Shown here: positions 8,870 to 17,110 of the stretch, one piece after another
Position numbering within the stretch: the stretch's first letter is position 1
How the letters are laid out: every line of letters begins with the position of its first letter
Assembly: GCF_035994945.1 (NCBI RefSeq)
Contig: NZ_CP108677.1
Location: 2,666,001 to 2,730,000, forward strand
Source: Streptomyces sp. NBC_01216
GTDB lineage: Bacteria; Actinomycetota; Actinomycetes; Streptomycetales; Streptomycetaceae
Direction: 5' to 3'
DNA: 64,000 bases
Position numbers and translations under genes: made by a program
The notes under the pieces: generated by a model
The model's input: only the letters and a program-made list of their open reading frames with translations
Databases searched by the model: none
Told to the model about the DNA's origin: nothing

Positions 8870-9037
8870 CGCTCCGAAGGACGAGGCATCCCGGCAGAAG
8901 TCGGTGAGCATGCCGTACGCACCGTTCCTCGACGGCGGGCGTGCGCGAGCCGGGAACCTCGACCGGATTGTCGGTCCCCTGCGATAGCTTCCCCTCACCG
9001 GCGCCGAACGGGCGCCGGACGGCGAGTGGGTGGACGG

Positions 9038-10024
9038 ATGAGTGACGTCGTGACGACCAGCGGCATCGAGGCGCCGGACTCCCGGCTGGAGCAGTACCGC
9101 ACGGAGCTGACCGGGTACTGCTACCGCATGCTCGGCTCCTCCTTCGAGGCCGAGGACGCGGTGCAGGACACCATGGTGCGGGCCTGGCGTTCGATCGGCT
9201 CCTTCGAGGGACGCTCCTCGCTGCGCTCCTGGCTGTACCGCATCGCGACCAACGTCTGCCTGGACGCGCTGAACGCGGGCAACCGCCGGGCCCGTCCGAT
9301 GGACCTGACGGCCGCGACCCCGGTAGCCCAGGCGCGGTTGAACACCCGGCCGGAGGTCACCTGGCTGGAGCCGGTACCGGACGGTCGGGTCCTGCCGTCC
9401 ACAGCCGATCCGGCGGAGACTGCGGTGTCCCGCGAGACCGTACGGCTGGCGTTCGTCGCGGCGCTCCAGCACCTGCCGCCCAGGCAGCGTGCCGTGCTGA
9501 TCCTGCGCGAGGTGCTGGCCTGGAAGGCGAGCGAGGTGGCCGAACTGCTCGGCTCCACCGTCGCCTCCGTCAACAGCGCGCTCCAGCGGGCGCGCGCGAC
9601 CCTCGCCGAACACGAACCGACGGCCTCGGACACCGTGGACCCGCTCGACGCGAAGCAGAAGGAACTCCTCGAGCGCTATGTCGCCGCCTTCGAGGGCTAC
9701 GACATGAAGGCGCTGACCGCGCTCCTGCACGAGGACGCGACGATGTCCATGCCGCCGTACGACCTGTGGCTGCGCGGTCACGACGACATCGTCGGCTGGA
9801 TGCTCGGCGTCGGCGAGGTCTGCTCCGGCTCGAAGCTGCTTCCGACGGTGGCCAACGGCTCGCCGGCGTTCGCCCAGTACCACCCGGACCCCGACGGCGG
9901 GTACACGCCGTGGGCGCTGATCGTCCTGGAACTCTCGGACCGGAAGATCGGCGAGATGACCTTCTTCCTCGACACCGCCCGCTGGTTCCCGCTGTTCGGC
10001 ATGCCCGAGCGACTGGAGGCGTGA
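9038..10024 (+). CDS. ECF sigma factor with NTF2-like C-terminal domain
   Basis: Extracytoplasmic-function sigma factor of 328 residues. Region 2 (YRMLGSSFEAEDAVQDTMVRAWR, residues ~25-50) and region 4 (LPPRQRAVLILREVLAWKASEVAELLG, ~145-175) are clear. Residues ~210-320 form a SnoaL/NTF2-like domain (LERYVAAFEGYDMKALTALLHED). This two-domain design matches sigma factors of the SigJ/SigG/SigX5 type, which have no separate anti-sigma protein and use the extra domain for control. ATG at 9038 was taken; GTG at 9026 is in frame. The gene ends exactly where the convergent STAS gene ends. Confidence 0.9.
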   Translation: MSDVVTTSGIEAPDSRLEQYRTELTGYCYRMLGSSFEAEDAVQDTMVRAWRSIGSFEGRSSLRSWLYRIATNVCLDALNAGNRRARPMDLTAATPVAQARLNTRPEVTWLEPVPDGRVLPSTADPAETAVSRETVRLAFVAALQHLPPRQRAVLILREVLAWKASEVAELLGSTVASVNSALQRARATLAEHEPTASDTVDPLDAKQKELLERYVAAFEGYDMKALTALLHEDATMSMPPYDLWLRGHDDIVGWMLGVGEVCSGSKLLPTVANGSPAFAQYHPDPDGGYTPWALIVLELSDRKIGEMTFFLDTARWFPLFGMPERLEA

Positions 10025-10342
10025 TCAGCGCAGCTTCTCCTCCAGACCGGCCAGGCCGAGGAGCAGCCGCAGCTCCGGTCCGACGCCCCGGAGGCGCAGC
10101 CGGTGCCCGAGGCGCCCCGCCGTGAGGGCCAGCCGGGCGAGCGCGTCGACGGCGGCCAGGTCCGCGCGGCGTAGACCGCCGACGTCGCAGACCACGTCGA
10201 CGGGCCCGGCTCCGCCGCACCGGGCCCGCAGCTGGGCGCAGAGCCGGGCGGCGTCGTCCGGGGTGACGCGTCCGGGGAGGGTGAGAACGATCGGTCGGGA
10301 AGTGTCCACGACAGGGAGACCGGCACCACCCCCGGAACTCAT
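10025..10342 (-). CDS. STAS-domain protein
   Basis: Protein of 105 residues consisting of one STAS domain (anti-anti-sigma-factor fold), e.g. IVLTLPGRVTPDDAARLCAQ, then VDVVCDVGGLRRADLAAVDALARL. The position where classical anti-anti-sigma factors carry the phosphorylated Ser is not Ser here, so it may bind a partner without phosphorylation control. It is convergent with the neighbouring sigma factor with no intervening bases, but a functional link is not shown. Confidence 0.75.
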   Translation of the reverse strand: MSSGGGAGLPVVDTSRPIVLTLPGRVTPDDAARLCAQLRARCGGAGPVDVVCDVGGLRRADLAAVDALARLALTAGRLGHRLRLRGVGPELRLLLGLAGLEEKLR

Positions 10343-10629
10343 CGGCGCCCGTCGGGGGGGGGCGGGCTCCGGCGGTCACGGCTGAAGCTGCTGGTGGAGC
10401 CACTGCTCTCGCAGTTCGCGGGGCTCGAGTCACCTGCTGCTGGGAACCACGCAAGGGTGCCGGCCTCGCGTGCCGTCGCCGGATCCGCCACGCGAGCCGC
10501 CACTCACCGCCCCGGAGGACGCGCGTCCTCCACTGTCCGCGGCGGGCCACGAGAGTCCGTCGCGGTCCTTCGGTCGCCGCCGGGGGGGCACCGTTCGGGG
10601 GTGAGCTCTGCGAGCACGCTTGTCCTGAG

Positions 10630-11217
10630 TCACCGGCCTCGGACCGGTTCGGAGGGAACCTCCTGCTTGTCGGAATCGGCGAAAAGGAGCGTGGGCTCGG
10701 CGAGGATGTCGCGGCCGGCCTCGCTCCTGTAGATCTCGTCGACGCTGCCGAAGCGGGCCTCGGTGTAGTCGAGGTCGAGCAGGGCGGCGGCCTGGCGGAC
10801 GGATGCCTCGTCCGGGCCCTCGACCTCCACGAACGTGGGGAGGTCCGGCCAGGTGTCGAAGTCGAAGGCGACCTGGCCCAGGCGCCACTCCTCGCGGTAG
10901 TTCTCCTGGTAGCGGACCTCGGTGAGGCCGAGGCGGCGGAGGATGTCGGCCATGGCGTGGAGGTCGGTGACCTCGGTCTCGATCTCGGTGGTGCCGTCGA
11001 TGGTCGTCGCGTCGGTGACCTGCTTGAGGGTGAGGGTGGAGCGGGTCCCCTCGTCCCGCAGCCGGAGCCACGCGCCACCGTCGAGGGCGTCGTTCTCGAA
11101 GATCTTGCGGGTGAGGAGGGTGCGGGGGAACGCCCGCGTGGCGCCCAGGGCGGTGAGCCTGTCCTGCAGGGCGGTGACGTCGACGTTCAGGAACGTGGCC
11201 TCGTACTCGTGCTTCAT
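10630..11217 (-). CDS. CYTH-domain (class IV adenylate cyclase-like) protein
   Basis: Protein of 195 residues with a CYTH triphosphate-tunnel fold. It starts KHEYEATF, giving the ExE part of the ExExK metal-binding motif (Lys position is Thr), and continues with WLRLRDEG, LTLKQV, ETEV and FVEVEGPDE, the alternating acidic and basic strands of the tunnel. Family members include adenylate cyclases, thiamine triphosphatases and tripolyphosphatases, so activity on a triphosphate is likely but the substrate is unknown. It is the last gene of the minus-strand operon with the methyltransferase, kinase and radical SAM genes. Confidence 0.8.
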   Translation of the reverse strand: MKHEYEATFLNVDVTALQDRLTALGATRAFPRTLLTRKIFENDALDGGAWLRLRDEGTRSTLTLKQVTDATTIDGTTEIETEVTDLHAMADILRRLGLTEVRYQENYREEWRLGQVAFDFDTWPDLPTFVEVEGPDEASVRQAAALLDLDYTEARFGSVDEIYRSEAGRDILAEPTLLFADSDKQEVPSEPVRGR

Positions 11218-11241
11218 GGTCGTCTTCCTCGTCGGGGTCGA

Positions 11242-11889
11242 TTACCTGGGAGTGTGGGCGGCGATGAGCAGGCCCATGCGGTGCGTGTGGTCGTGGGGTT
11301 GGCCGAGGTGCGGGCGCTCGACGAACTGGTTCGTGCGCAGCGTGAGCAGGACGTCCCAGCCGGGGGTGAAGTGGCGGGCGAGTCTCTCGGGCGAGGTGTA
11401 GTGCTCGATGAACTGGTGGCGTTCTTCGACGGGCATCATGAACTCGGCGCCGAACAAGCCCCCTTCACGAACGAGGGCCTGCATGCGGCGGAGGAAGTCG
11501 CCGAGGGGGCTGTGGTGGTTGGCACTGTAGTGCCAGGAGCAGCTCGTCCAGATGGCGTCGCAGTGGCCCTCGGGGATCTCGGCTGTGAGGAAGTCCTCGC
11601 CGATGACCTGGACCCGGTCGTGGAGTTCCTCGGCCTTGAGGCGGTCGATGAGGCCGGGGGCCTGGGCCTGGGTGTCACCCGGAAGGCTGACCTCGCCTCC
11701 GTGGAGAGCGAAGGGGTCGCGCTCGATGGCGATGACACGGTAACCGGCGGCGGCGAGGGGCAGGACGAACTTGCCGTCGCTCGCGCCGACGACCGCGACC
11801 GTGGCGTCAGGAGACGTGCGTTCCTTCAGGGCGGCGAGGAACTGGGGGAAGAACGTGAGGGTGTGCTCCCACAAGCTCCGCGTGCGCAT
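11242..11889 (-). CDS. SAM-dependent methyltransferase-like protein
   Basis: Protein of 215 residues with a class I methyltransferase fold: VAVVGASDGKFVLPLAAAGYR is a variant motif I, followed by the acidic strand end IAIERD, and IWTSCSWHY at the motif IV position. ATG at 11889 is preceded by AGGAAGGACG, a good ribosome binding site; an upstream ATG at 11946 would add an Arg/Ser-rich tail. The first 83 bases overlap the end of the kinase gene in another frame, so translation is probably coupled. The substrate is unknown. Confidence 0.75.
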   Translation of the reverse strand: MRTRSLWEHTLTFFPQFLAALKERTSPDATVAVVGASDGKFVLPLAAAGYRVIAIERDPFALHGGEVSLPGDTQAQAPGLIDRLKAEELHDRVQVIGEDFLTAEIPEGHCDAIWTSCSWHYSANHHSPLGDFLRRMQALVREGGLFGAEFMMPVEERHQFIEHYTSPERLARHFTPGWDVLLTLRTNQFVERPHLGQPHDHTHRMGLLIAAHTPR

Positions 11890-12445
11890 GGTGACGTCCT
11901 TCCTGGGCGGTGGTGAGGATCGTCCGGACGATCTGCTCCGGGGCACGGCCGGTGGTGTCGATCCGACGCATCGGGAACCGGGCGTAGGCGGTCGAGATCC
12001 GGCCCGAGGCTTCCTCGCTCAGGGCATCCCATCGGGAGATGGGCTTGGTCCGTTGGGCGAGGCGCCGCTGCCGTTCGTCTTCCGTGCACAGCAGGTGGTA
12101 CGTCGTGGGCTGAGGCAGGTCCGTCGGGAGGGTGACGCCGAGGCGGGTCCCGAAGGCGTGGTGGTTGGCGAGACACCGGGCGAAGTAGCTCTCTACGACG
12201 ACCGGGGTGCCGGCGGCGAGGTGCTCTCGGATCTCCTCGGCGGCCGTGAACAGGGCCGCGAGGTAGAAGCACAGGCGGGCCTCGACGCTCTCCCCCAGAT
12301 CCACCTGGCGCCGCAGCGGCTGGTAGGAGAGCGGCACTGTCGGGACCAGGGCGGCGCCCCTGGCCGCGGCGAGCAGTGGCGCGACGGTGGACTTCCCGCT
12401 TCCCCGTAAGCCTTCGAGTGCCTCGAAGAGCGGCCGGTCAGGCAC
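11807..12445 (-). CDS. P-loop nucleotide kinase (thymidylate-kinase-like)
   Basis: Protein of 212 residues with Walker A GLRGSGKST at residues 12-20 and the layout of the dTMP kinase/deoxynucleoside kinase superfamily: VVVESYFARCLANHHAFG in the substrate region and DERQRRLAQRTKPISRWD as lid with two adjacent arginines. It probably phosphorylates a nucleotide or nucleotide-like small molecule. It overlaps the radical SAM gene by eight bases upstream and the methyltransferase gene by 83 bases downstream, so the three are one transcription unit. It is not the housekeeping tmk judging by sequence and setting. Confidence 0.72.
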   Translation of the reverse strand: MPDRPLFEALEGLRGSGKSTVAPLLAAARGAALVPTVPLSYQPLRRQVDLGESVEARLCFYLAALFTAAEEIREHLAAGTPVVVESYFARCLANHHAFGTRLGVTLPTDLPQPTTYHLLCTEDERQRRLAQRTKPISRWDALSEEASGRISTAYARFPMRRIDTTGRAPEQIVRTILTTAQEGRHHAHAELVGAHPHVLPPVPRRPEGTHVS

Positions 12446-13340
12446 GGGCGTACACCACGTCCGGGACGGCGAGGGTGAGTTCGTCGGTGGCGGAGGGCCG
12501 GTGGGCGATGTGGTTGGCGGTCTTCTCGTACCAGAAGGCGTGCGCGTCCTTGCCCACAGCCTTGCAGGACATAGTGAGCGCGCCGCGCGGGTCGGCCTCG
12601 ATCCGTTCGATCTCGCGAAGGCCGCCGGCCGGCGCGCAGATCTCCGGAGCCCCGCCCTCGGCGAGGTCTTCGTCGAGGATGACCTCGATGGAGAGCCCGG
12701 CTGTCCGGAGGTCCTCGCGGAGACGGGTGTACGCGGTCGGGTCGCCGACCAGGAGCTCGGGGTGTCGGGCGGCGTTGCCGACCGGGCGGAGGCAGTGCAG
12801 CTTGAGCTGCCCGGCGCCGAACCGCTGCATGACCCGCGCCAGCGGCAGCACCTCGTCGATGTTCCGGGAGGTCACGGTCATCGTCGCGGCCGTCATGACG
12901 CCGAGCTCCCGAGCGAGGTTCAGCGTGCTGAGTGCGGCGTGGTAGCTGCCCTGCCTGCGGATGTCGTCGTTGGTGTCGGCGACACCCTCCAATGAAACCC
13001 GCAACATGTCCACGTAGGGAGCGATCTCGGTGAGGCGAGGCTCGATCCGGTAGCCGTTGGTGCAGATCTCCACCCGCATCCCTAGCTCCTGGCGGGTGTA
13101 GCGGACGACTTGTACGAGCTCTTTGTAGAGGAAGGGTTCGCCGCCGAGCAGGGTCACCGCCTCGGTCCCGTACTCCTCGCGTACGAGCCGGATGAGCCCT
13201 ACCGCCTCCTCTGCGGTGAAGGTGTCGGCGTGCTTGAGGCGGTCGCCATGGAAGCAGTGCAGGCAGGAGAAGTTGCAGCGGAACAGCAGTTGCAAGTACA
13301 GCATCCGGATGCTGCGGATTCCGGTGACGTCGTGGATCAC
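12438..13340 (-). CDS. Radical SAM enzyme
   Basis: Protein of 300 residues. FRCNFSCLHC gives the CxxxCxxC ligands of the [4Fe-4S] cluster near residues 22-29, LLGGEPFLY is the SAM-binding GGE motif, and ICTNGY follows. Two further cysteines near the end (EICAPAGG, TMSCKAVG) could hold an auxiliary cluster as in SPASM/twitch proteins, though the pattern is incomplete. GTG at 13340 has a strong AGGAGG five bases upstream. First gene of the operon radical SAM - kinase - methyltransferase - CYTH. The reaction is unknown; a nucleotide-derived metabolite or a modified peptide are both possible. Confidence 0.85.
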   Translation of the reverse strand: MIHDVTGIRSIRMLYLQLLFRCNFSCLHCFHGDRLKHADTFTAEEAVGLIRLVREEYGTEAVTLLGGEPFLYKELVQVVRYTRQELGMRVEICTNGYRIEPRLTEIAPYVDMLRVSLEGVADTNDDIRRQGSYHAALSTLNLARELGVMTAATMTVTSRNIDEVLPLARVMQRFGAGQLKLHCLRPVGNAARHPELLVGDPTAYTRLREDLRTAGLSIEVILDEDLAEGGAPEICAPAGGLREIERIEADPRGALTMSCKAVGKDAHAFWYEKTANHIAHRPSATDELTLAVPDVVYARA

Positions 13341-13354
13341 GCGGGCCTCCTGGG

Positions 13355-13495
13355 TCAGTCGACTGGCGGGGAGGATCCGATCGTGGCTGTGTGGGTGTGG
13401 ACGGCGTCACCGCGTAGGCGGACGGTCAGAGGACGTCCTGGGACGTTTTCAGCGCGCGGCGATGCCCCGAAGCGGCCCGGCATGGGCCAGAACAT
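13355..13495 (-). CDS. Possible 46-residue peptide upstream of radical SAM gene
   Basis: Small open frame with ATG at 13495 and TGA ending at 13355, eight bases before the radical SAM gene's AGGAGG begins to act. It starts MFWPMPGRF and ends HTHTATIGSSPPVD. G/C at third positions is about three quarters, lower than in ordinary genes here, and there is only a weak GGA-type binding site. It could be a precursor peptide or nothing; it is listed because of its place. Confidence 0.25.
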   Translation of the reverse strand: MFWPMPGRFGASPRAENVPGRPLTVRLRGDAVHTHTATIGSSPPVD

Positions 13496-13508
13496 CCCGG
13501 ATCCGCCC

Positions 13509-13734
13509 TCACCCTGGCTCGGGAACATAGGGCCTCGCGAGCGTCTCCCGCATGATCAGGCGGTCCGTACATCCCTCCGTGCATGCGGGATCGGTCGGCG
13601 CCAAGCCGGCCGGCGCGGCGAACGAACGCCGCTGCGAAGTAAACCCCCTTGCTCACGTCTGCGTTGCCGATGAGCGCGTGGTCGATGTCCCACAGGACGC
13701 CGAGCTGCGCACCGCCGACGTGGCGTCCTTGCAC
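13509..13734 (-). pseudogene. Decayed HAD-family hydrolase gene
   Basis: The 5' part reads LGVLWDIDHALIGNADVSKG, the recognisable start of a HAD phosphatase (DxD motif as DID, then an ALI/TLI turn). About 40 codons later similarity continues in the next frame as TDRLIMRETLARPYVPEPG before a stop at 13509. Some two thirds of a normal HAD protein are absent. The remnant begins about 30 bases from the divergent HTH gene. GTG at 13734 is the probable old start. Confidence 0.6.
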
Positions 13735-13765
13735 TCCCCCTCGCGACTCGGCTTGTATTGCGTCC

Positions 13766-14542
13766 GTGAACGAGCGACTTCACTCCGTACTCGCCCAGCG
13801 CGGCATATCTCCCGAATCGCTCGCCGAAGCCTGCGAAGTGGACCCCAAGACCGTCGGTCGGTGGCTCGGCGGACGCGTGCCACACCCGCGGCACCGCTTC
13901 AGCGTTGCCCAGCACCTGCGTGTCGAGGAGACCTTCCTCTGGCCCCTACCGCTGTCACACAGCGGTCGGTCTGTCACCGGCTTGGGCAGCGGCGAGATCA
14001 TCGGCACCCACCAGAACCGGGCCAGCGTCCCCCGAGACACATGGCTCGCCCTCCTCCACGGCGCCCAGCGGCAGATCGACGTCCTGATCCTCTCCGGCAC
14101 CTTCTTCGCCCAGACCAACCCGCACGTCGCCGAGATGCTCGCCGAGCGCGCGGCCACCGGGGTACGCGTACGCCTCTGCTTCGGCGACCCGAGCGGCCGT
14201 GCAGCCGCCACCCGAGGCCACGAGGAGGGCATCGGCGACACCCTCGCCGCCAAGATCCGCGCCTCTCTCACCTACTACCGCCCGCTGCTGTCCGAAGCCG
14301 GATGCGAGGTGCGGCTCCACGACACCACGCTCTACAACTCCCTCTTCCGGTACGACGACGATCTGCTGGTCAACCCGCACGTCTGGGGCCGGCCGGCGAG
14401 CGCCAACCCCCTGTTCCACCTGCGGCGAGTGGATGCCACCGGTTGGTTCGACAACTACGCTCGGAGCTTCGACGCCGTCTGGGCCGGCGCACGACCCTGG
14501 ACGCCCGATCACGAGGGGACCGCCGCACATGGGCAGGACTGA
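13766..14542 (+). CDS. HTH regulator with DUF5919 (phospholipase-D-like) domain
   Basis: Protein of 258 residues. Residues ~5-55 form an XRE-type helix-turn-helix (VLAQRGISPESLAEACEVD, then KTVGRWLGGRVPHPRHR). The remainder (LHGAQRQIDVLILSGTFFAQ to FDAVWAGARPW) matches what is called DUF5919 and resembles sensor halves related to the phospholipase D fold. GTG at 13766 fits the homologous start; a TTGTAT hexamer seven bases upstream hints at a leaderless mRNA. The gene overlaps the NUDIX gene by 14 bases, an arrangement often seen in Streptomyces, so the two are likely one functional unit. Confidence 0.8.
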   Translation: MNERLHSVLAQRGISPESLAEACEVDPKTVGRWLGGRVPHPRHRFSVAQHLRVEETFLWPLPLSHSGRSVTGLGSGEIIGTHQNRASVPRDTWLALLHGAQRQIDVLILSGTFFAQTNPHVAEMLAERAATGVRVRLCFGDPSGRAAATRGHEEGIGDTLAAKIRASLTYYRPLLSEAGCEVRLHDTTLYNSLFRYDDDLLVNPHVWGRPASANPLFHLRRVDATGWFDNYARSFDAVWAGARPWTPDHEGTAAHGQD

Positions 14543-14996
14543 GTACTACAACGACCCCGACGCTCCCAAGGCCAACACCCTCATCCCGGCCAGCAACCTC
14601 CTGGTCGTCGACAACAGCGGCGCCATCCTGCTCCAGCGCCGCCGTGACACCGGTCAGTGGGCACTGCCGGGTGGCGCCCAGGACATCGGCGAGACGGCGG
14701 CCGAGTGCGCGGTGCGCGAATGCCTGGAGGAGACGGGGATCGTCGCCGAGATCACCGGCTTCCTCGGCGTCTACACCAACCCCCGGCACATCGTCGCCTA
14801 CACCGACGGCGAGATCCGCCAGCAGTACGAGAACACCTACATCGGCCGCCCCGTCGGCGGCGAGCCCACGATCAACGACGAGGCCGACGGCGTGCGTTTC
14901 GTCCAGCCCGCCGATCTCGACCGGTACGACATCCACGCCAGTATGCGCCAGCAGATCGGCGACTACCTCGCCGGCACCTACCCCTACCTCGGCTGA
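14529..14996 (+). CDS. NUDIX hydrolase
   Basis: Protein of 155 residues with a perfect NUDIX box, GAQDIGETAAECAVRECLEETGI (pattern GX5EX7REUXEEXGU), shown here only as its key parts GAQDIGE and RECLEETGI at residues ~52-74. The enzyme would hydrolyse a nucleoside diphosphate linked to another group; the substrate is unknown. ATG at 14529 lies inside the end of the HTH-DUF5919 gene, implying coupled translation. Its 3' end overlaps the convergent HD-domain gene by 13 bases. Confidence 0.88.
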   Translation: MGRTEYYNDPDAPKANTLIPASNLLVVDNSGAILLQRRRDTGQWALPGGAQDIGETAAECAVRECLEETGIVAEITGFLGVYTNPRHIVAYTDGEIRQQYENTYIGRPVGGEPTINDEADGVRFVQPADLDRYDIHASMRQQIGDYLAGTYPYLG

Positions 14997-15541
14997 GCGG
15001 ACAGAGCCGCCTCCACCCGCCCCACGGCGGCGAAGATCTCCGGCGCCGCACGGTGGATGAACCGCCCGACCACGCCGCCGTCCCCGTAGCGGCCCAGGAT
15101 CTCCGCGACCCGTTCCTCCGCGGTGGTCCGGCCGCCGTCGGGCGTGGTCGTCATGTCGCAATAGACCAGCGCATCGACCAGCAGCGGCTCCTCCAACAGC
15201 GGGAACTCCGCCGCCAGCTCCGCCCGCAGCCCGCGCTCCTCTGCCTCCAGAAGCGCGAACGAGTGGTTCGCAACGAGCCGCACCAGGCGCTCGTCCGCCC
15301 CATGCTCGTCCCGCAGGAACCGCGCCCCGTCCAACGGATGGAAGCCCGTCACGGCCAGCCTGGTCGCGTACCCGACATCGTGCAGAGTGGCGGCAGCAAC
15401 GAGCAGGGAACTTTCGCCGAGGATCCGACCTGTCTCGGCCGCACGTTCGGCCACTCCCTGTGTATGCGCCCACCGCCGTGGAACAGCGCTGAGTTCCGCT
15501 TCCGCTACCTGCGTCGCCCATCCCACGCCCAGTTCGCCCAT
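14984..15541 (-). CDS. HD-domain phosphohydrolase
   Basis: Protein of 185 residues with the HD-domain metal motifs: H in RRWAHTQGVAERA (about residue 25), LHDVGYA (the HD pair), and later LVANHSFA and DALVYCDM. Such proteins are often nucleotidases or phosphodiesterases. ATG at 15541 is the most plausible start although the binding site is weak. It is convergent with the NUDIX gene with a 13-base overlap. The combination HTH-DUF5919, NUDIX and HD suggests nucleotide chemistry, but no pathway can be named. Confidence 0.75.
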   Translation of the reverse strand: MGELGVGWATQVAEAELSAVPRRWAHTQGVAERAAETGRILGESSLLVAAATLHDVGYATRLAVTGFHPLDGARFLRDEHGADERLVRLVANHSFALLEAEERGLRAELAAEFPLLEEPLLVDALVYCDMTTTPDGGRTTAEERVAEILGRYGDGGVVGRFIHRAAPEIFAAVGRVEAALSAQPR

Positions 15542-15750
15542 GCCGGGTACCTGCCCACAGGGACGGTTCCGACAACGCGCCCCGGACTCCCTACGGCGTC
15601 CTCGCCGATTCGAAGCCCCGCGAGGGCCATGAGCCCGCTCATCGATCCTCGTCACGGCCCGCGTTCCCGTCCCGGTCGGCGGAGTCCAGCGCTGGAAAGC
15701 GTGCGGGCGACGCCCGCCGGGCAGGCCGGCGTCACCCGCTGCGGTACCGG

Positions 15751-17028
15751 CTAGGCGATGCGGTCGAGCACGATCGGGTTCGCCGTGAACGCCGTGCCCG
15801 CGGGGGCCACGTCCCACGCGCCTTCCAGGGACTTCAGCGCGTAGTCGAACTTCTCCGGTGTGTCGGTGTGCAGGGTCAGCAGCGGCTGGCCCGCGGTCAC
15901 CGTGTCGCCGGGCTTGGCGTGCAGCTCGACGCCCGCCCCCGCCTGCACCGGGTCCTCCTTGCGGGCGCGGCCCGCGCCGAGACGCCAGGCGGCGACGCCG
16001 ACGCCGTAGGCGTCGAGGCGGGTGAGGACGCCGGAGGAGGAGGCCGTGACGACGTGCTGCTCGCGGGCGACCGGGAGGGTCGCGTCCGGGTCGCCGCCCT
16101 GGGCCGCGATCATGCGGCGCCACACGTCCATCGCCGAGCCGTCGGCCAGCGCCTTGGCCGGGTCGGCGTCCTTGATCCCGGCCGCGTCGAGCATCTCGCG
16201 CGCCAGCGCGACGGTCAGCTCGACGACGTCCGCCGGGCCGCCGCCGGCCAGGACCTCGACGGACTCGCGCACTTCGAGGGCGTTGCCGGCGGTGAGGCCG
16301 AGCGGGGTCGACATGTCGGTGAGGAGGGCGACGGTCCTGACACCGCTGTCGGTGCCGAGGCCGACCATCGTGGCAGCGAGCTCGCGCGCGTCCTCGATGC
16401 TCTTCATGAACGCGCCGGTGCCGACCTTGACGTCCAGGACCAGCGAACCGGTGCCCTCGGCGATCTTCTTCGACATGATCGAGGAGGCGATCAGCGGGAT
16501 CGCCTCGACCGTGCCGGTGACGTCGCGCAGCGCGTAGAGCTTCTTGTCCGCCGGGGCGAGCCCGTCGCCCGCCGCGCAGATCACCGCTCCGGTGGTGTCC
16601 AGGACGTGCAGCATCTCCTCGTTGGAGAGCAGTGCCCGCCAGCCGGGGATCGACTCCAGCTTGTCGAGCGTGCCGCCGGTGTGGCCCAGGCCCCGGCCCG
16701 ACAGCTGCGGCACGGCCGCGCCGCAGGCCGCGACCAGCGGGGCCAGCGGGAGGGTGATCTTGTCGCCGACGCCGCCGGTGGAGTGCTTGTCCGCGGTCGG
16801 CCGGGACAGCGAAGAGAAGTCCATCCGCTCTCCGGACGCGATCATCGCGGCGGTCCAGCGGGCGATCTCCCCACGGTTCATGCCGTTCAGCAGGATCGCC
16901 ATGGCCAGGGCCGACATCTGCTCGTCGGCGACCTCTCCGCGGGTGTAGGCGTCGATGACCCAGTCGATCTGCTCGGGGCTCAGCTCACCCTTGTCCCGCT
17001 TGGTACGGATGACGGAGATGACGTCCAT
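15751..17028 (-). CDS. deoA: Thymidine phosphorylase
   Basis: Phosphorolysis of thymidine or deoxyuridine to base plus deoxyribose 1-phosphate. The length of 425 residues matches the pyrimidine-nucleoside phosphorylase family. Signatures are KHSTGGVGDKITLPLAPL (phosphate binding), SGRGLGHTGGTLDKLESI, SSIMSKKIAEGTG and a C-terminal lipoyl-like domain HAKPGDTVTAGQPLL. ATG at 17028 is preceded by AAAGAGG. The gene lies downstream of cdd but a hairpin separates them, and an operator-like palindrome sits just upstream of its binding site, so it probably has its own regulated promoter. Confidence 0.96.
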   Translation of the reverse strand: MDVISVIRTKRDKGELSPEQIDWVIDAYTRGEVADEQMSALAMAILLNGMNRGEIARWTAAMIASGERMDFSSLSRPTADKHSTGGVGDKITLPLAPLVAACGAAVPQLSGRGLGHTGGTLDKLESIPGWRALLSNEEMLHVLDTTGAVICAAGDGLAPADKKLYALRDVTGTVEAIPLIASSIMSKKIAEGTGSLVLDVKVGTGAFMKSIEDARELAATMVGLGTDSGVRTVALLTDMSTPLGLTAGNALEVRESVEVLAGGGPADVVELTVALAREMLDAAGIKDADPAKALADGSAMDVWRRMIAAQGGDPDATLPVAREQHVVTASSSGVLTRLDAYGVGVAAWRLGAGRARKEDPVQAGAGVELHAKPGDTVTAGQPLLTLHTDTPEKFDYALKSLEGAWDVAPAGTAFTANPIVLDRIA

Positions 17029-17043
17029 GTGTGGTGCCTCTTT

Positions 17044-17055
17044 CTACGCGCATAG
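17044..17055. promoter_or_regulatory. Operator-like palindrome upstream of deoA
   Basis: CTACGCGCATAG, one base different from the perfect palindrome at add. It is 15 bases from the deoA start, almost the same distance as at add. Confidence 0.7.
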
Positions 17056-17069
17056 AGGGGGAAAGGAGA

Positions 17070-17102
17070 AGCGGCCCTTCCCATCGTGCCGGAAGGGCCG
17101 CT
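17070..17102 (-). terminator. Hairpin terminator after cdd
   Basis: Perfect 12-bp stem AGCGGCCCTTCC / GGAAGGGCCGCT with a nine-base loop, just after the cdd stop on the minus strand. Confidence 0.8.
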
Positions 17103-17110
17103 CTCGGGTA

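Noticed and set aside
8952..8976. GGGAACC considered as the -35 of an autoregulated ECF promoter before the sigma gene at 9038
   Set aside because: No -10 element at the usual 15-17 base distance.
10397..10460. tRNA-like string with a CTCGAGTC segment that could be a T-loop
   Set aside because: No matching acceptor stem, D-arm or anticodon arm could be built.
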